Source of the DNA: Cafeteria roenbergensis
Lineage: Eukaryota; Sar; Bigyra; Bicosoecida; Cafeteriaceae
NCBI GenBank assembly: GCA_008330645.1
Contig: VLTN01000071.1
Span: forward strand, 62,001 to 126,000
Length of the DNA: 64,000 nucleotides
Direction: 5' to 3'
The notes under the pieces: model-generated
Database searches by the model: none
What the model was told of the DNA's origin: nothing
The model's input: only the letters and a program-made list of their open reading frames with translations
In this document: one piece after another, positions 8,125-17,800 of the stretch
Position numbering within the stretch: the stretch's first letter is position 1
Layout of the letters: every line of letters begins with the position of its first letter
Position numbers and translations under genes: made by a program

Positions 8125-11100
8125 TCACCACTGCTCGATGCCCACACAGGCCAGCACCTGCTCCAGAGACCCGGCAAAGTTCCAGCTGTGAACCACCGGC
8201 GACACGTCGATGGACTCAATGCCGTCCACGATGACGCCGCGCAGCAGCGCCGGGGGCTCTGCCGCGTCGCTCGCCCCGCTGCCCCACAGGCCGAAGCGCA
8301 GGGAGGACCCCTTCCCCTTGGAGGCCGGCTCCGCGGCGGTGCCGTCGCCGCCAGCGCCGGCGGCGGGTGCGCCGTCGGCCGCCGCATCGCCCTCGTCGCC
8401 GAGGAGGTCCAGGTCGGCGGCTGCGTTGACGGCGCCCACTGCGGCTGCGGCCTCCTTCTCTGCCTTGGCGGCCTTGGCTGGATCCGCCGACTTGGCAGGA
8501 TCCGGCTTCCTGGCAGGATCGGCTGATGGCAGCTGCACCTTGGCGAGCTCCGCCTTGGCCGGAGCCGCCGCGGGGCTCGCATCGCCCTCCGCTCGGGGTG
8601 GCTCCACCACCACAACGGCCGCCGGCGCGTCCAGCTCCGTCGCATCGGCGGTTTCGCCGGCCAGCTGGCGCTTCCGCTCCGCGTCCCTGAGGGCCCTGTT
8701 GTCGGTGATGCCGACTGGCCCCGTGCCCGCAACGTGCCAAGCGAGGGTGTTTGCCCGGAACACGAACCGCAACACGAGATCGCCTGGCACGTACGCGTTG
8801 ATCACGCGGCCGGCCGCCACGGAGCGCACGTCGCGCCAGGCAGACGGGGACGCCGACACGGGAGCGCCGATGAGCACGACGTTGTCGACCACCGCGGCGG
8901 CGGGGTCGGCCGCGTTGGGCTTGCCGCCAGACTTGGCCTGACGCCTCTTGCGGCGGCGGTGCAGCTCGGCGCAGGCCTCAAAGACGACCCTGGCGCCAAT
9001 GCTGTACCCGAGGAGGGTGACTGGCCGCTGACCGTGCTGCCGGCTCTCGATGACGTCAGCCAGCGCGGCGCCCGCCTTTGCGGCGCGGTCGAGCGCCAGG
9101 GCCCAGGGGCTGTCGATGTAGCTCAGCGCTGAGAGACACCAGGAGGGGTAGGTCCAGGCCGCCAGCAGGGCCTTGAGCGCGGTCTGCTGCAGCACCTCGC
9201 TCGTGGCGCGGGACATCACGGCGCTCGTCACGAACTTCTCCACCGAGTGCTGCAGCGTCATCAGCACATCCGGCTCCCAGATCAGCGCGTAGGCGTCTCC
9301 GGGGGACATTGCCGTGCGCAGCCACCCGGGCCGCGCGGACCGCGCCGCATCCGCCGGCTCTGCCGGCTCTGCCGGGGCAGCCACGACGTCGGTGTCCACC
9401 GCGCCGCCGGCGAGCGGAGCCGCATCCGCCGCCCCGTCGTCCGCCGCCCCGCCGTCGTCCTGCTTGTCGCCGTCGTCCTGCTTGTCGCCGTCGCCGTCGG
9501 CGCCAGCGCCCCCAAGGGCCGCGCCCTCGTCGTCCCCTGGCCTGAGCCGCCACCACGACGACTCGGGGTCCTTGGCAGGGTGCATCACGCGCCCGACGAA
9601 GCTAGTGTCAGCTGACGTGTGCGCCACTCCGGCAGCCGCTGCCGCCGCCTCCACCCCCGCCGCCGTCGACGGCGCCGCAGCCGCGGCCGCTGTCCCGGCC
9701 TCCTTCCCCTTGCTCGATGTCCCGGCCGCCTTCTTCGGCTCTGCCGGCTCTACCGGCTCTGCCGCGGCCAGGGCAGCCTTGCCATCGGCCTCCTCGGGCC
9801 CGTACTCCGCCGCCAGCAGAGCGGAGAGCGCAGGGGGGATCACGGCCGCGTTGGCAGTGCCGCCCCACGGGTCCACAAAGTCCGTGTCGTGGCAGCCGGC
9901 CAGGCCCCTGTCCAGCAGCCCGGCCACGCACAGCGTCACGTGCAGCCCCGCAGAGCCCACAGGCACGACCTGGTCCTCCTCCTCCTTCTTGGCAGAGCTG
10001 TCCTTCTTGGCAGAGCCGGTGAGCCTGGCTGAGAAGCGCTCGTGCGCCGCCTCTGCCGCCGCCTCCTCCTCAGCGGCCGCGCGCTTGCTGGGCGGGTCTA
10101 GCTCCCCCGGCTTTGGCGGCCGCGCGTTGACGACGGCGAGCCGGCGGAAGCGGAACGTGTCCAGTCCGGCCGTGCGTCGACCCATGCGGTAGCCGGCCAG
10201 GCCGGTGCCCGCGGCGCCGAACAGTGAGAGCACCACAGCGTATCCCACTGCTGACGTCATCCAAGCCCCGGCCGTCACCAGGACGGTGCCGGCGACGCCG
10301 CCCACGGCGGCGCCCACGGCGCCGATGCCAGCCGCCACGCCGGGGGCCGCAAGCCCACCCGTCAGCACCAGCAGCCCTGCGCCCACCACCGCGGCGCCAC
10401 CCATGAGCAGCCACCTGTTCCGCGTGGACGAGCGGTTTCGCGCCTTGTCCGCCTCGGCGCCGAGCGCCGCCGCCGCGAAGCGCGAGGCCAGGGCGTCCTC
10501 GGCCGCGATGACGAGCTGCCACTTGACGCCGGTCATGGCCGCGGCGCGGCGGAGGAGGGCGCGGACGCGGGCGTCGTAGCCGGCGGTGGTGCCGGAGGCT
10601 GCCTTGGATGCGGGGGTGTCGTCGTCGGCGGCTGCCGGCGCCATGATGAAGGCTGCCAACAGAAGGACGAGGAGGCGCCAGCGCTGCCTGCCGGCGGGGA
10701 GGTCGGCAGCGAACGGACAAACGGCGTCTGCTGGGACGCAGGCCGCCGCTGCCGTGGCGGCGGCCTCGGCGGCCGCGGCGGTCACTGCCTCCGCTGACAG
10801 GGCCGTGATGGCGGCGGCGGCTGCGGCGGCCTGGGCCGAGGCCGCGCCCCTCTTGCCGTCGCGGCTGCCGCTCGTGGCCGCCTCCCCGGCGCGGAGAATG
10901 GCCTTGGCGCCCTGAGCGACTTCCGCGTCGCTCAGCTTCGCGGGCTTTGCTGGCGCTGCGGGTGCTGCCGCGGCTGCGCCGGGGACCTCGGCGGCGGGAT
11001 CGGCAGTCGATGACGCCGTTGCCGCCCGAGACGCGGCTGATGGCGACGGCGGGGTCGAAGCAGCGGCGGATGCGGCGGCGGCGGAGGAGGAGGAGGAGGA

Positions 11101-11898
11101 GGAGGAGGAGGAGGAGGAGGATTTGGCCGCCGCTCGCCGAGCCACGCGCATGGCGGCTTGCTCCGGCACCGCGCCCAGCCCGCGCAGCCACCCCTCCACG
11201 GGAGGGCGGCTCGGCGAGTCGGCGGAGGTGGCGTCGTGGGGCGGCGCCGCCACGAGCGGAATGACGAAGCGACAGCCCACTTGCTCGCCGTCGCCCGATG
11301 CGGCCGCCTCGGCCGCGGCTTCGTCGCCTGTGGGGGGGCCACCGATCCCGTGTCCCGCCACCATGGGGCGCAGGCCAATAAAGGCGGCCCTGGGAAGCCC
11401 CAAAAACTGGGACACGACCTGTTCCAGCACCTCTGTGGCCCAGGCGCGCTCCTCGGCGCCCGCTCCCTTGGCGGCAAGCGGGCCGAGCGGCCAGGCGGCC
11501 AGAGGCAGCCCTTGCTCCACCGCGTCGCCGGCACTGGACCGCAGTGCCCACGCAACGCACCCAGCGAGCGCCTGGCGCTGGGACAGCGGCAGGGAGCGCA
11601 GCAGCAACTCGGGGGGGCTCGCGGCGTCCGGAATCGTGGAATCGTCGTCGTCGTCGTCCCCGCCGTCTGCGTCGTTGTCGGCGCGCCCGCGGCCGATGCC
11701 AAACCACCCGCGGGCCCGCTTTGGCTTGCTCTTGGCAGCGGCGCGCTTCTTCGACGCTTCTGCGACCACGCCTGCCGGATCAACAGCCAGGTCGACAGCT
11801 TGAACATTGGCACGCGTCACGGCCTGCTGGCGGGCCAGCAACTCTGCGATGGCCTCCGCCTCCATGAACACAACGGGCTCTTCCTTGTCTGCTGCCAT
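8125..11898 (-). CDS. TMCO4: TMCO4/DUF726 family membrane protein with alpha/beta-hydrolase fold
   Basis: A 1,257-residue intronless gene. The C-terminal third matches the DUF726/TMCO4 family. It contains the nucleophile elbow GYSIGARVVFEAC, then VVLIGAPVSASPSAWRDVRS and GRVINAYVPGDLVLRFVFR, and ends with the family-typical WNFAGSLEQVLACVGI. Further N-terminal are two Gly/Ala-rich hydrophobic segments, also typical, ending in the basic GYRMGRRT. The rest is Ala/Ser/Asp-rich linker, including a poly-Ser run coded by a GAG/CTC triplet repeat near 11084-11120. I chose the ATG at 11898 (MAADKEEPVVFMEAEAI) because the upstream extension of the open frame is intergenic-like. Yeast relatives act in the secretory pathway; the substrate is unknown. 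The serine is present, but catalysis is not shown. Confidence 0.85.
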   Translation of the reverse strand: MAADKEEPVVFMEAEAIAELLARQQAVTRANVQAVDLAVDPAGVVAEASKKRAAAKSKPKRARGWFGIGRGRADNDADGGDDDDDDSTIPDAASPPELLLRSLPLSQRQALAGCVAWALRSSAGDAVEQGLPLAAWPLGPLAAKGAGAEERAWATEVLEQVVSQFLGLPRAAFIGLRPMVAGHGIGGPPTGDEAAAEAAASGDGEQVGCRFVIPLVAAPPHDATSADSPSRPPVEGWLRGLGAVPEQAAMRVARRAAAKSSSSSSSSSSSSSAAAASAAASTPPSPSAASRAATASSTADPAAEVPGAAAAAPAAPAKPAKLSDAEVAQGAKAILRAGEAATSGSRDGKRGAASAQAAAAAAAITALSAEAVTAAAAEAAATAAAACVPADAVCPFAADLPAGRQRWRLLVLLLAAFIMAPAAADDDTPASKAASGTTAGYDARVRALLRRAAAMTGVKWQLVIAAEDALASRFAAAALGAEADKARNRSSTRNRWLLMGGAAVVGAGLLVLTGGLAAPGVAAGIGAVGAAVGGVAGTVLVTAGAWMTSAVGYAVVLSLFGAAGTGLAGYRMGRRTAGLDTFRFRRLAVVNARPPKPGELDPPSKRAAAEEEAAAEAAHERFSARLTGSAKKDSSAKKEEEDQVVPVGSAGLHVTLCVAGLLDRGLAGCHDTDFVDPWGGTANAAVIPPALSALLAAEYGPEEADGKAALAAAEPVEPAEPKKAAGTSSKGKEAGTAAAAAAPSTAAGVEAAAAAAGVAHTSADTSFVGRVMHPAKDPESSWWRLRPGDDEGAALGGAGADGDGDKQDDGDKQDDGGAADDGAADAAPLAGGAVDTDVVAAPAEPAEPADAARSARPGWLRTAMSPGDAYALIWEPDVLMTLQHSVEKFVTSAVMSRATSEVLQQTALKALLAAWTYPSWCLSALSYIDSPWALALDRAAKAGAALADVIESRQHGQRPVTLLGYSIGARVVFEACAELHRRRKRRQAKSGGKPNAADPAAAVVDNVVLIGAPVSASPSAWRDVRSVAAGRVINAYVPGDLVLRFVFRANTLAWHVAGTGPVGITDNRALRDAERKRQLAGETADATELDAPAAVVVVEPPRAEGDASPAAAPAKAELAKVQLPSADPARKPDPAKSADPAKAAKAEKEAAAAVGAVNAAADLDLLGDEGDAAADGAPAAGAGGDGTAAEPASKGKGSSLRFGLWGSGASDAAEPPALLRGVIVDGIESIDVSPVVHSWNFAGSLEQVLACVGIEQW
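11084..11120. repeat. GAG/CTC trinucleotide repeat coding poly-serine
   Basis: About 12 uninterrupted triplets inside the TMCO4-like gene, read as poly-Ser on the minus strand. Confidence 0.85.
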
Positions 11899-12210
11899 TG
11901 CGGCCCTCCTTGCCTGCGAGCTCGACGGGCACGCAACGGAGTGTGCGGATTGCAATTGCTTCCACGCAAGAGCCAGCCGTGCACGACAGAGCCGGCAACG
12001 CCCACGGCTGCCCCAGCCCGTCCCTCGGATCTCGTGAGCGCCCGCAGTCGGGCGCACAGACGCCCAGCGACAAGCCAGGACGGGCGTGCTGGGCGGTGTG
12101 CGAATCGCTGTCGGCACGACGGGGCGGTGCTTGCGCCGCGCAGTTGTGAATTGGCGGCCACGGCTTGCGGAACACTCAGCGGGCAGCCCACGCGCGGCTC
12201 GGGGCACCTG
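11899..12210. other. Intergenic region upstream of the TMCO4-like gene
   Basis: 312 bp between the stop of the channel gene and the start of the TMCO4-like gene, both on the minus strand. It should hold the channel 3' end and the TMCO4 promoter. No motif recognised. Confidence 0.5.
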
Positions 12211-14364
12211 CTACGCCCACTCCGCCGATGCGTCGACCCCCAGGGCTACGAGCCCGTCGCGCAGGCTCCATACCGCCGCCCCCTCGCGCGTGTGCTCGCC
12301 GTCGCGCGCGCTAGCTGCGATCAGCCGCACCCTGGCCGCATCCAGGAGCCCGGCGCCCGCCCACGCAAGCAGCGGGACGCTCACCGCCGCTGCGGCCTCC
12401 GCGGGCCGCCCCTCCGAGCACACGTGCACACAGACAGGCGCCGCACTGCGGCCCCTGGCCTTCGCAGCGGCGTCCAGCGCGCCGGGCGCATCCGCGGCGG
12501 CAGCCCGAGACGCGACGCGGCCGGCAGCCCCTCGCTCGAGCGCCTCCAGCACGCACACCGCGCTGCCGATGTCCAGGGCTTGCTGCCGCGCCCTTCCCAC
12601 GGCCTCGGGGCAGCTGCCGTGTTCCGCCACCACCGCCACCACCTCAAAGTCCATCGCGGCCGCGCTTGCAACCGCCGCTGCAGCGGTCACGGCCGCAACC
12701 GGAGCGGCACCAGCCGTGCCTCCTCGAGCAGCAAGTGCCTCGGCGGCCGGCGCCCACCACAACCGCGGCCAGTCGCGGCGAGGGTGCGTCGCGGAGGGCT
12801 GGCGCCACCACATCACCGCGTCGGCTGAACGTTCCCCCGCCGCCGCCGCCGCGTTGCTCCGTCTCGATGCCTCGCGGCGCAGCCTCCGGGACTGGCGCCG
12901 GGACAGGCCGGAGGCTGGCTGGCCTCCGCTCGCGGGGACCGCGCCAGCACCCGCCCCCGTCAACACGGCGGTTGCTGAGAGCCAGCGCAACGGGGCCTTG
13001 TCGGATAAACCATCCGCCGGGTCCCCTCCCTCGCTCGCCGCGGCCCCGCTGCCGCCGTGGCCGCCGTGGCCGCCGTGGCCGCCGACGCCGACGCCACCGC
13101 CGACGCCGCCGCCGAGGTCGGCGTCGTCGTCGTCGCTATTGAGCGACCCCTGCCCGCCGAAGCGTCGCCTCTCGCTCCCGCCACCGCCGCCGACGTCGTC
13201 GTCGTCCGTCGACGTGACCTCCAGCAGCGAGTCCCCGGCCAGACTGCCGGGCCCGCCACTGCCTCCAGAGGAGGAGGAGGAGGACGACGCCACGATGCCG
13301 CCTTGCAGCAGCGCCCGCCAGCGCCGCTGCCGCGCCTTGAGACGCTTCTCCCGGAGCCGCTCGGCGATGCCCTCGAAGGACCACGCCAGCATGGAGGCGG
13401 GCACCGAGAAGACGGGGATGCTCAGCAGCGCCGTGACGGCTACCACGATTCGCGCCGATGCGGGGAGCGGGCCGTCCGGCACGCCCTGCCCCGTGAGCAG
13501 CAGGACGGTGGCGTACATGGCGTTGGGCACGCTGTCCAGCGCCTCCAGCCCGGGGGGCACGTCCACCGCGCCTCCCCCCGTGACCGTGAACCACAACAGG
13601 GCCGCAGTCACCAGCAGCAGGATTGCACACACGATGACTCCGGACACGATGACGTCTCGGCTAGCACACACGGCCGCCGCCACGGCGTCCCACGCGAACA
13701 CGTACCGCTCGGTCTTGAGGATGCGCAGCAGCCGCAGCGTGCGCAAGAACGTGAGCGTGGGCAGCTGCAGGCTCGTCCCCGACGCCGCCACGGCCAGCTC
13801 GATGTAGCTTGGCGCGACTGCGGCCAAGTCCACCATAGCCCCGAACCGGCCTAGCCACATCACGCGGGCCCAGCAGTCGCTGCGCCGGTGCCGCACCACG
13901 CGCTTCTCGGCGAGACGCAGCGGGGTGTCCTCGTCCCCGGCCAGCACGGCAGCCTGCACTGCGCGCCGCTCCTCCGGCGACATGGGACGCAGTGTGCGGT
14001 ACCGGGTCAGCGTGGCGCTCTCGGGAGCGCTCCAGAGGCGCAGCACGAACTCGAGCGTGAAGAACGCCACAATGACGCTGTCAAAGACGTCCAGCGCGTT
14101 CTGCGTCTGCTCGGACACCGCCGGCACTGACGCAACGACGAAGGACAAGGTTGAGGCGATGATCAGCGTTGTGACCGTCCAGCGCGTGGCCACCGCCGCC
14201 CACAGCTGGCTCCGGTCCGAGAGAACGCGGTACACCCACCTGCGGCACGACCCGGCCCACCGCCGGCGCCGGGCCCGCTTCAATGCGGCGATCGCCGGGT
14301 TGCAGCAGCAACGACCGGTTGCAGCCGCCGCGCGCGGCCGCATCAGCGGCTGGGCGGCATCCAT
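12211..14364 (-). CDS. Six-segment voltage-gated-type ion channel with TGQG filter
   Basis: A 717-residue member of the Ion_trans superfamily. S1 lies at about residues 61-80, S2 at 96-111 (FFTLEFVLRLW), S3 at 173-190, S4 at 203-220, S5 at 236-258 and S6 at 304-328. S4 carries LRTLRLLRILK, with a positive charge every third residue, so voltage sensing is likely. The re-entrant loop reads MYATVLLLTGQGVPDG: the TGQG stands where K+ channels have TVGYG, so selectivity cannot be assigned. One such domain per chain implies a tetramer. After S6 come a basic helix (LREKRLKARQRR), a Ser/Gly/Asp-rich tail and an unrecognised C-terminal globular stretch of about 150 residues. The ATG at 14364 (MDAAQPLMRP) was chosen because the longer open frame begins in microsatellite-like DNA. 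No intron. Confidence 0.85.
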   Translation of the reverse strand: MDAAQPLMRPRAAAATGRCCCNPAIAALKRARRRRWAGSCRRWVYRVLSDRSQLWAAVATRWTVTTLIIASTLSFVVASVPAVSEQTQNALDVFDSVIVAFFTLEFVLRLWSAPESATLTRYRTLRPMSPEERRAVQAAVLAGDEDTPLRLAEKRVVRHRRSDCWARVMWLGRFGAMVDLAAVAPSYIELAVAASGTSLQLPTLTFLRTLRLLRILKTERYVFAWDAVAAAVCASRDVIVSGVIVCAILLLVTAALLWFTVTGGGAVDVPPGLEALDSVPNAMYATVLLLTGQGVPDGPLPASARIVVAVTALLSIPVFSVPASMLAWSFEGIAERLREKRLKARQRRWRALLQGGIVASSSSSSSGGSGGPGSLAGDSLLEVTSTDDDDVGGGGGSERRRFGGQGSLNSDDDDADLGGGVGGGVGVGGHGGHGGHGGSGAAASEGGDPADGLSDKAPLRWLSATAVLTGAGAGAVPASGGQPASGLSRRQSRRLRREASRRSNAAAAAGERSADAVMWWRQPSATHPRRDWPRLWWAPAAEALAARGGTAGAAPVAAVTAAAAVASAAAMDFEVVAVVAEHGSCPEAVGRARQQALDIGSAVCVLEALERGAAGRVASRAAAADAPGALDAAAKARGRSAAPVCVHVCSEGRPAEAAAAVSVPLLAWAGAGLLDAARVRLIAASARDGEHTREGAAVWSLRDGLVALGVDASAEWA

Positions 14365-14862
14365 CCCCCCCTGCCGCGGGCGGAGCGGGTCCGAGCACCG
14401 CCTCTTGCTGCTGGGCCCTGTGCAGCTTCGCCCTGCGTCCTGGGGCCCGCTGCGATCCGAGTGTGCGCCGCTGCCCCGCGGAAGCAGAGCCATCCGTCCA
14501 GTCGGGCGACCTTCTCGTTGCCATGCACTGCCGCGCGGCATGAGCGGGGGCCCCGTGGAGCAGCACTCGGCTGTGCGCCGGATTCGCGTGTGTGTGTGTG
14601 TGCGCGCGCATGATTGTGTATACGGGCGCGCGCGGCGCTGCAAGGATGCCAGGCCGGGTGACGCGTCCGCGCGGACTCGAGATATTGCCGCGCTCGCAGC
14701 CGCCAGCGCGCTTCGCAGCAAGAGCGCAGCGCCCCACTCCCCGGCGCGCGTACACACGCGAGGCAGCCCGCGCGTCCACTGAACACACGTGATTGCGCAG
14801 TTTCCTGCGCAGGCGCGCGGCCAGGCAGCGCGGGCGCCGCGCCAACCACGCGCGCCGCACGC
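14365..14862. other. Intergenic region with GT microsatellite
   Basis: 498 bp between two minus-strand genes. It contains the channel promoter side and a short GT run at about 14588-14602 followed by GC alternation, a possible Z-DNA former. No gene seen. Confidence 0.5.
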
Positions 14863-17800
14863 TCACTGGCTCCAGTTGTGCTGCCCGCCCATGGGGGCCC
14901 CGGGCATGTCGGGGTGCGGGAGCATCGGCAAGCCGTCGCCGTCGCCGTCGCCGCTCTCCGAGCTCCCCGCGCCGCCGGCGCCTCCGTCGCCCGTATCGGA
15001 GCCAAGCCCGTCCCGCCCGTCGTCGAAGTTTGACGCCGACAGGGCTGCCTCGTCGGACCCGTCGTCGCTCATTCCGGCCGTGGCGCCGCCAGCGGCCGCG
15101 GCGGACGGCGAGGACTGCCTGACCGGAGTCTGGGGCGCCTCCGCTGCCAGGGAGGTTGCCGGGGGGGGCAGCACATCGGAAGTGGCGGCAGCGCGCCAGC
15201 GATGGCGCAGCTCCGGGAGGCACTGGGGGCGGGGGCCCGGGAGCGCGCTGGGCGCCGGGAAGGCGGCCTGGAGCGGCGCGAGGCTGAGGCCGGCGGGGTC
15301 CGCAAGGGGGCGCGGGGCCGGGGCGCCGTCGGAGTCGACCCGGCGCTGTGCCTCTGCCGCGAAGGCGGAGAGCACCCGCGCGAAGTGGGTGAGGAGGGGG
15401 GCGTCGAGGAATCCTGCCCACGCCGCGGGGGAGGTGGCGGTTTCGCCCTCTGCGGCCAGCGACGTCGACCTGCGCAGCTGCACCTGCACGCTGCCGAACG
15501 TGAGGGCTAGGGCTGCGTGGGCGGCGGAGCGGTCGGGCTCGCAGGGGCAGCGGGCGCGGGCGCAGCGGTCGAGGCAGGAGCCGCCCGACACGGCGATGAC
15601 GTCGGCGGCCTCGGCTGCCGGGCCGAAGAGCACGACGTCTGACTTGAGGAGGAGGGCGCGGGAGCAGCAGGAGGGCCGGTTGGCGGCCCAGGCGACGGCG
15701 AAGAGGCGCCGGTCGGTGAGCACGGCGCGCTGCTGTCCGTCGCTGGGGCAGACCCCGCAGGCGGTCCAGCGCAGCGCCCGGCGCGCGCAGCCCTCCCTCG
15801 CCCGCGTGGAGTCCACAAAGGCCAGCGCTGCCTCCCCCGCCAGCAGCCGCAGCCGGCCCGCCACGCCGTCCCCGTCGAAGGCCCCGCGCTCGAAGTGGGG
15901 GTCCGTGTCCGCGAAGCTGAGCAGCGCCCCCGGGGGCGGCGGCGGCAGCCGGGCCAGCCTCACGCCCGCCGGGGGCGCGCTGCTGTGCATCAGCGCCGAC
16001 GTGAAGGTGTCCGCGCGGGCCAGGCCCGTCGGGGTCAGAGCGCGGCGCCACGGCGCCCACCACCACCCGCGCCGCGGCTGCAGGTGCGGCGTGAACCTGA
16101 GCGCGCCCCCCGCGCCGCGCGCCAGCACCTCCGCGACGACGCTCCAGCGGTTTCGCGTGACAAAGCCGGTGTCGACGCCAAAGGGCAGCCACCACGTGTC
16201 CGTTGCGACCGCGATCCCATCGGGGTCCGTGAGGGTGCCGGAGGCAGCGTGCGCCGCGGAGCGCACGGCGACCGACGCCACGCGGTGGGACGTAAGCACG
16301 ATCACAGACATGGCGGAGGCCGCCTCCGACAGCTCCCGCCACAGCGCCCAGGAGGCCCACGTGCCGACCAGCGACGCCGCCAGCTGCAGCAGTCCCGAGA
16401 GCACGTCGCCGCCCCCCGGCGCCACAATCTGCGCCGCGAGAAGCGCGACGAGGAACGCCCCCACGGCCTGCCGGCCGGGCAGAGCCACGAAACCGCTCCC
16501 CTCTCCCGCTCCCGCCGCGCTGGCCGCCGCGGCGGCCGCCAGCAGCAGCAGGGCCAGCGCAGGGGAGAGCAGGTCTCCGCAGCCCGCGTGGTCCGCGGAG
16601 CCCGACGCCACGAAGGCGCATATAGAGCCGGTGAATGTGAGCACGGCGGCCGTGACGACGACGAGGAGGGTGAGGACGTCGACCAGGCTCATCGATCGCA
16701 CGGAGGGGAGCACGGCCAGCACCCGCTCTGCCGGGAGCAGAGGCAGCACCCGCGTGTCGAGCGACGCCAAAAGCGCACCGGGGTCCCCGGCAGAGCCGCC
16801 GCGCGACCGGGCAGAGCCGCCGCGGGCGCGGGCGGGGCGCGCGCCGGCGACCAGCGGGGAGGCGACGGAGCCGCCTCCCGCGTCCACGGCCACCGCGGCG
16901 TCGCTGGCAGAGCCGCGGTGGGAGGCGGGGCCGGCCAGGGGGCTGCCGGGGGCCGAGGCGGCGAAGCGGGCGGCGGTGGGCTGCGCGGGGTCCGCCTCGC
17001 CCGCCAGGCTGAGGAGCGGCGCCTCCGTCCCCTCAGGCAGCACGCGCCAGCCGTCGCCGTGCGCGCCCGCTGTGGTGGCGGCGCGGAGGGCGGCGGCGCC
17101 GCCGGCTCTGCCGAGGCTGAGGTTCGCGGCCGCGGCCTTGACCGCCAGCAGCCGGTGCTGCAGAGCAACCAGAGACGCGAAACCGCTGTCCGTTGCGCCC
17201 GTGGAGTCGACCCCTTGGCCGCGGCCCTCCGCGTTCATGAGGTCCGCTTCCGTTGACACGATGGTGATGACCTGAGGATGGCGCGCCGACCCCGCGGCGC
17301 CCGTGGGCTTGGCGCAGTCGAGCAGGCCGCCGGTGAGCGTGGCCAGGATGGCGGGCAGGAAGCCCAGGATGGCGAGGAGGGGGGCCAGGGCGGCGGAGAA
17401 GGCGGCCCACGCGGAGGAAAGAAACGCCGACGCGGCGGCGAGGGGCGGCGCCCCGGCCGCGAACGCCGCGGTGGCGGTGAAGCTGGCCAGGTCCGCCTTG
17501 GCCGACACGGCGGCGGGCAGGCCAGTGACGGCCGCTGCGAGGGCGCTGGCCGATGCGGAGGCGGCGACGCTCCCGAACGTGAGCACGAGGCCGGCGGCGG
17601 CAGGAGCGCGCACCGAGCAGGCCATCAGGCCCGCGCAGCGCTCCAGCGCCGTGATCGGGCGCGCAGCTCGCAGGACCTGGGCGTGCACGAGCGAGTGCAA
17701 GGGGGCGGAGCGCACCGAGGCGGAGGACGCCGAGGCGCAGCAGCCCTCCGATCCGGCGTACCGCCACTCGATGACGCGGTTTGACGTGGTCACCACGAGC

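Noticed and set aside
14081-16621. 846-codon minus-strand frame overlapping the channel and membrane-protein genes
   Set aside because: It is in another frame of two genes that have clear membrane segments; its translation is Arg/Gly-rich with no pattern.
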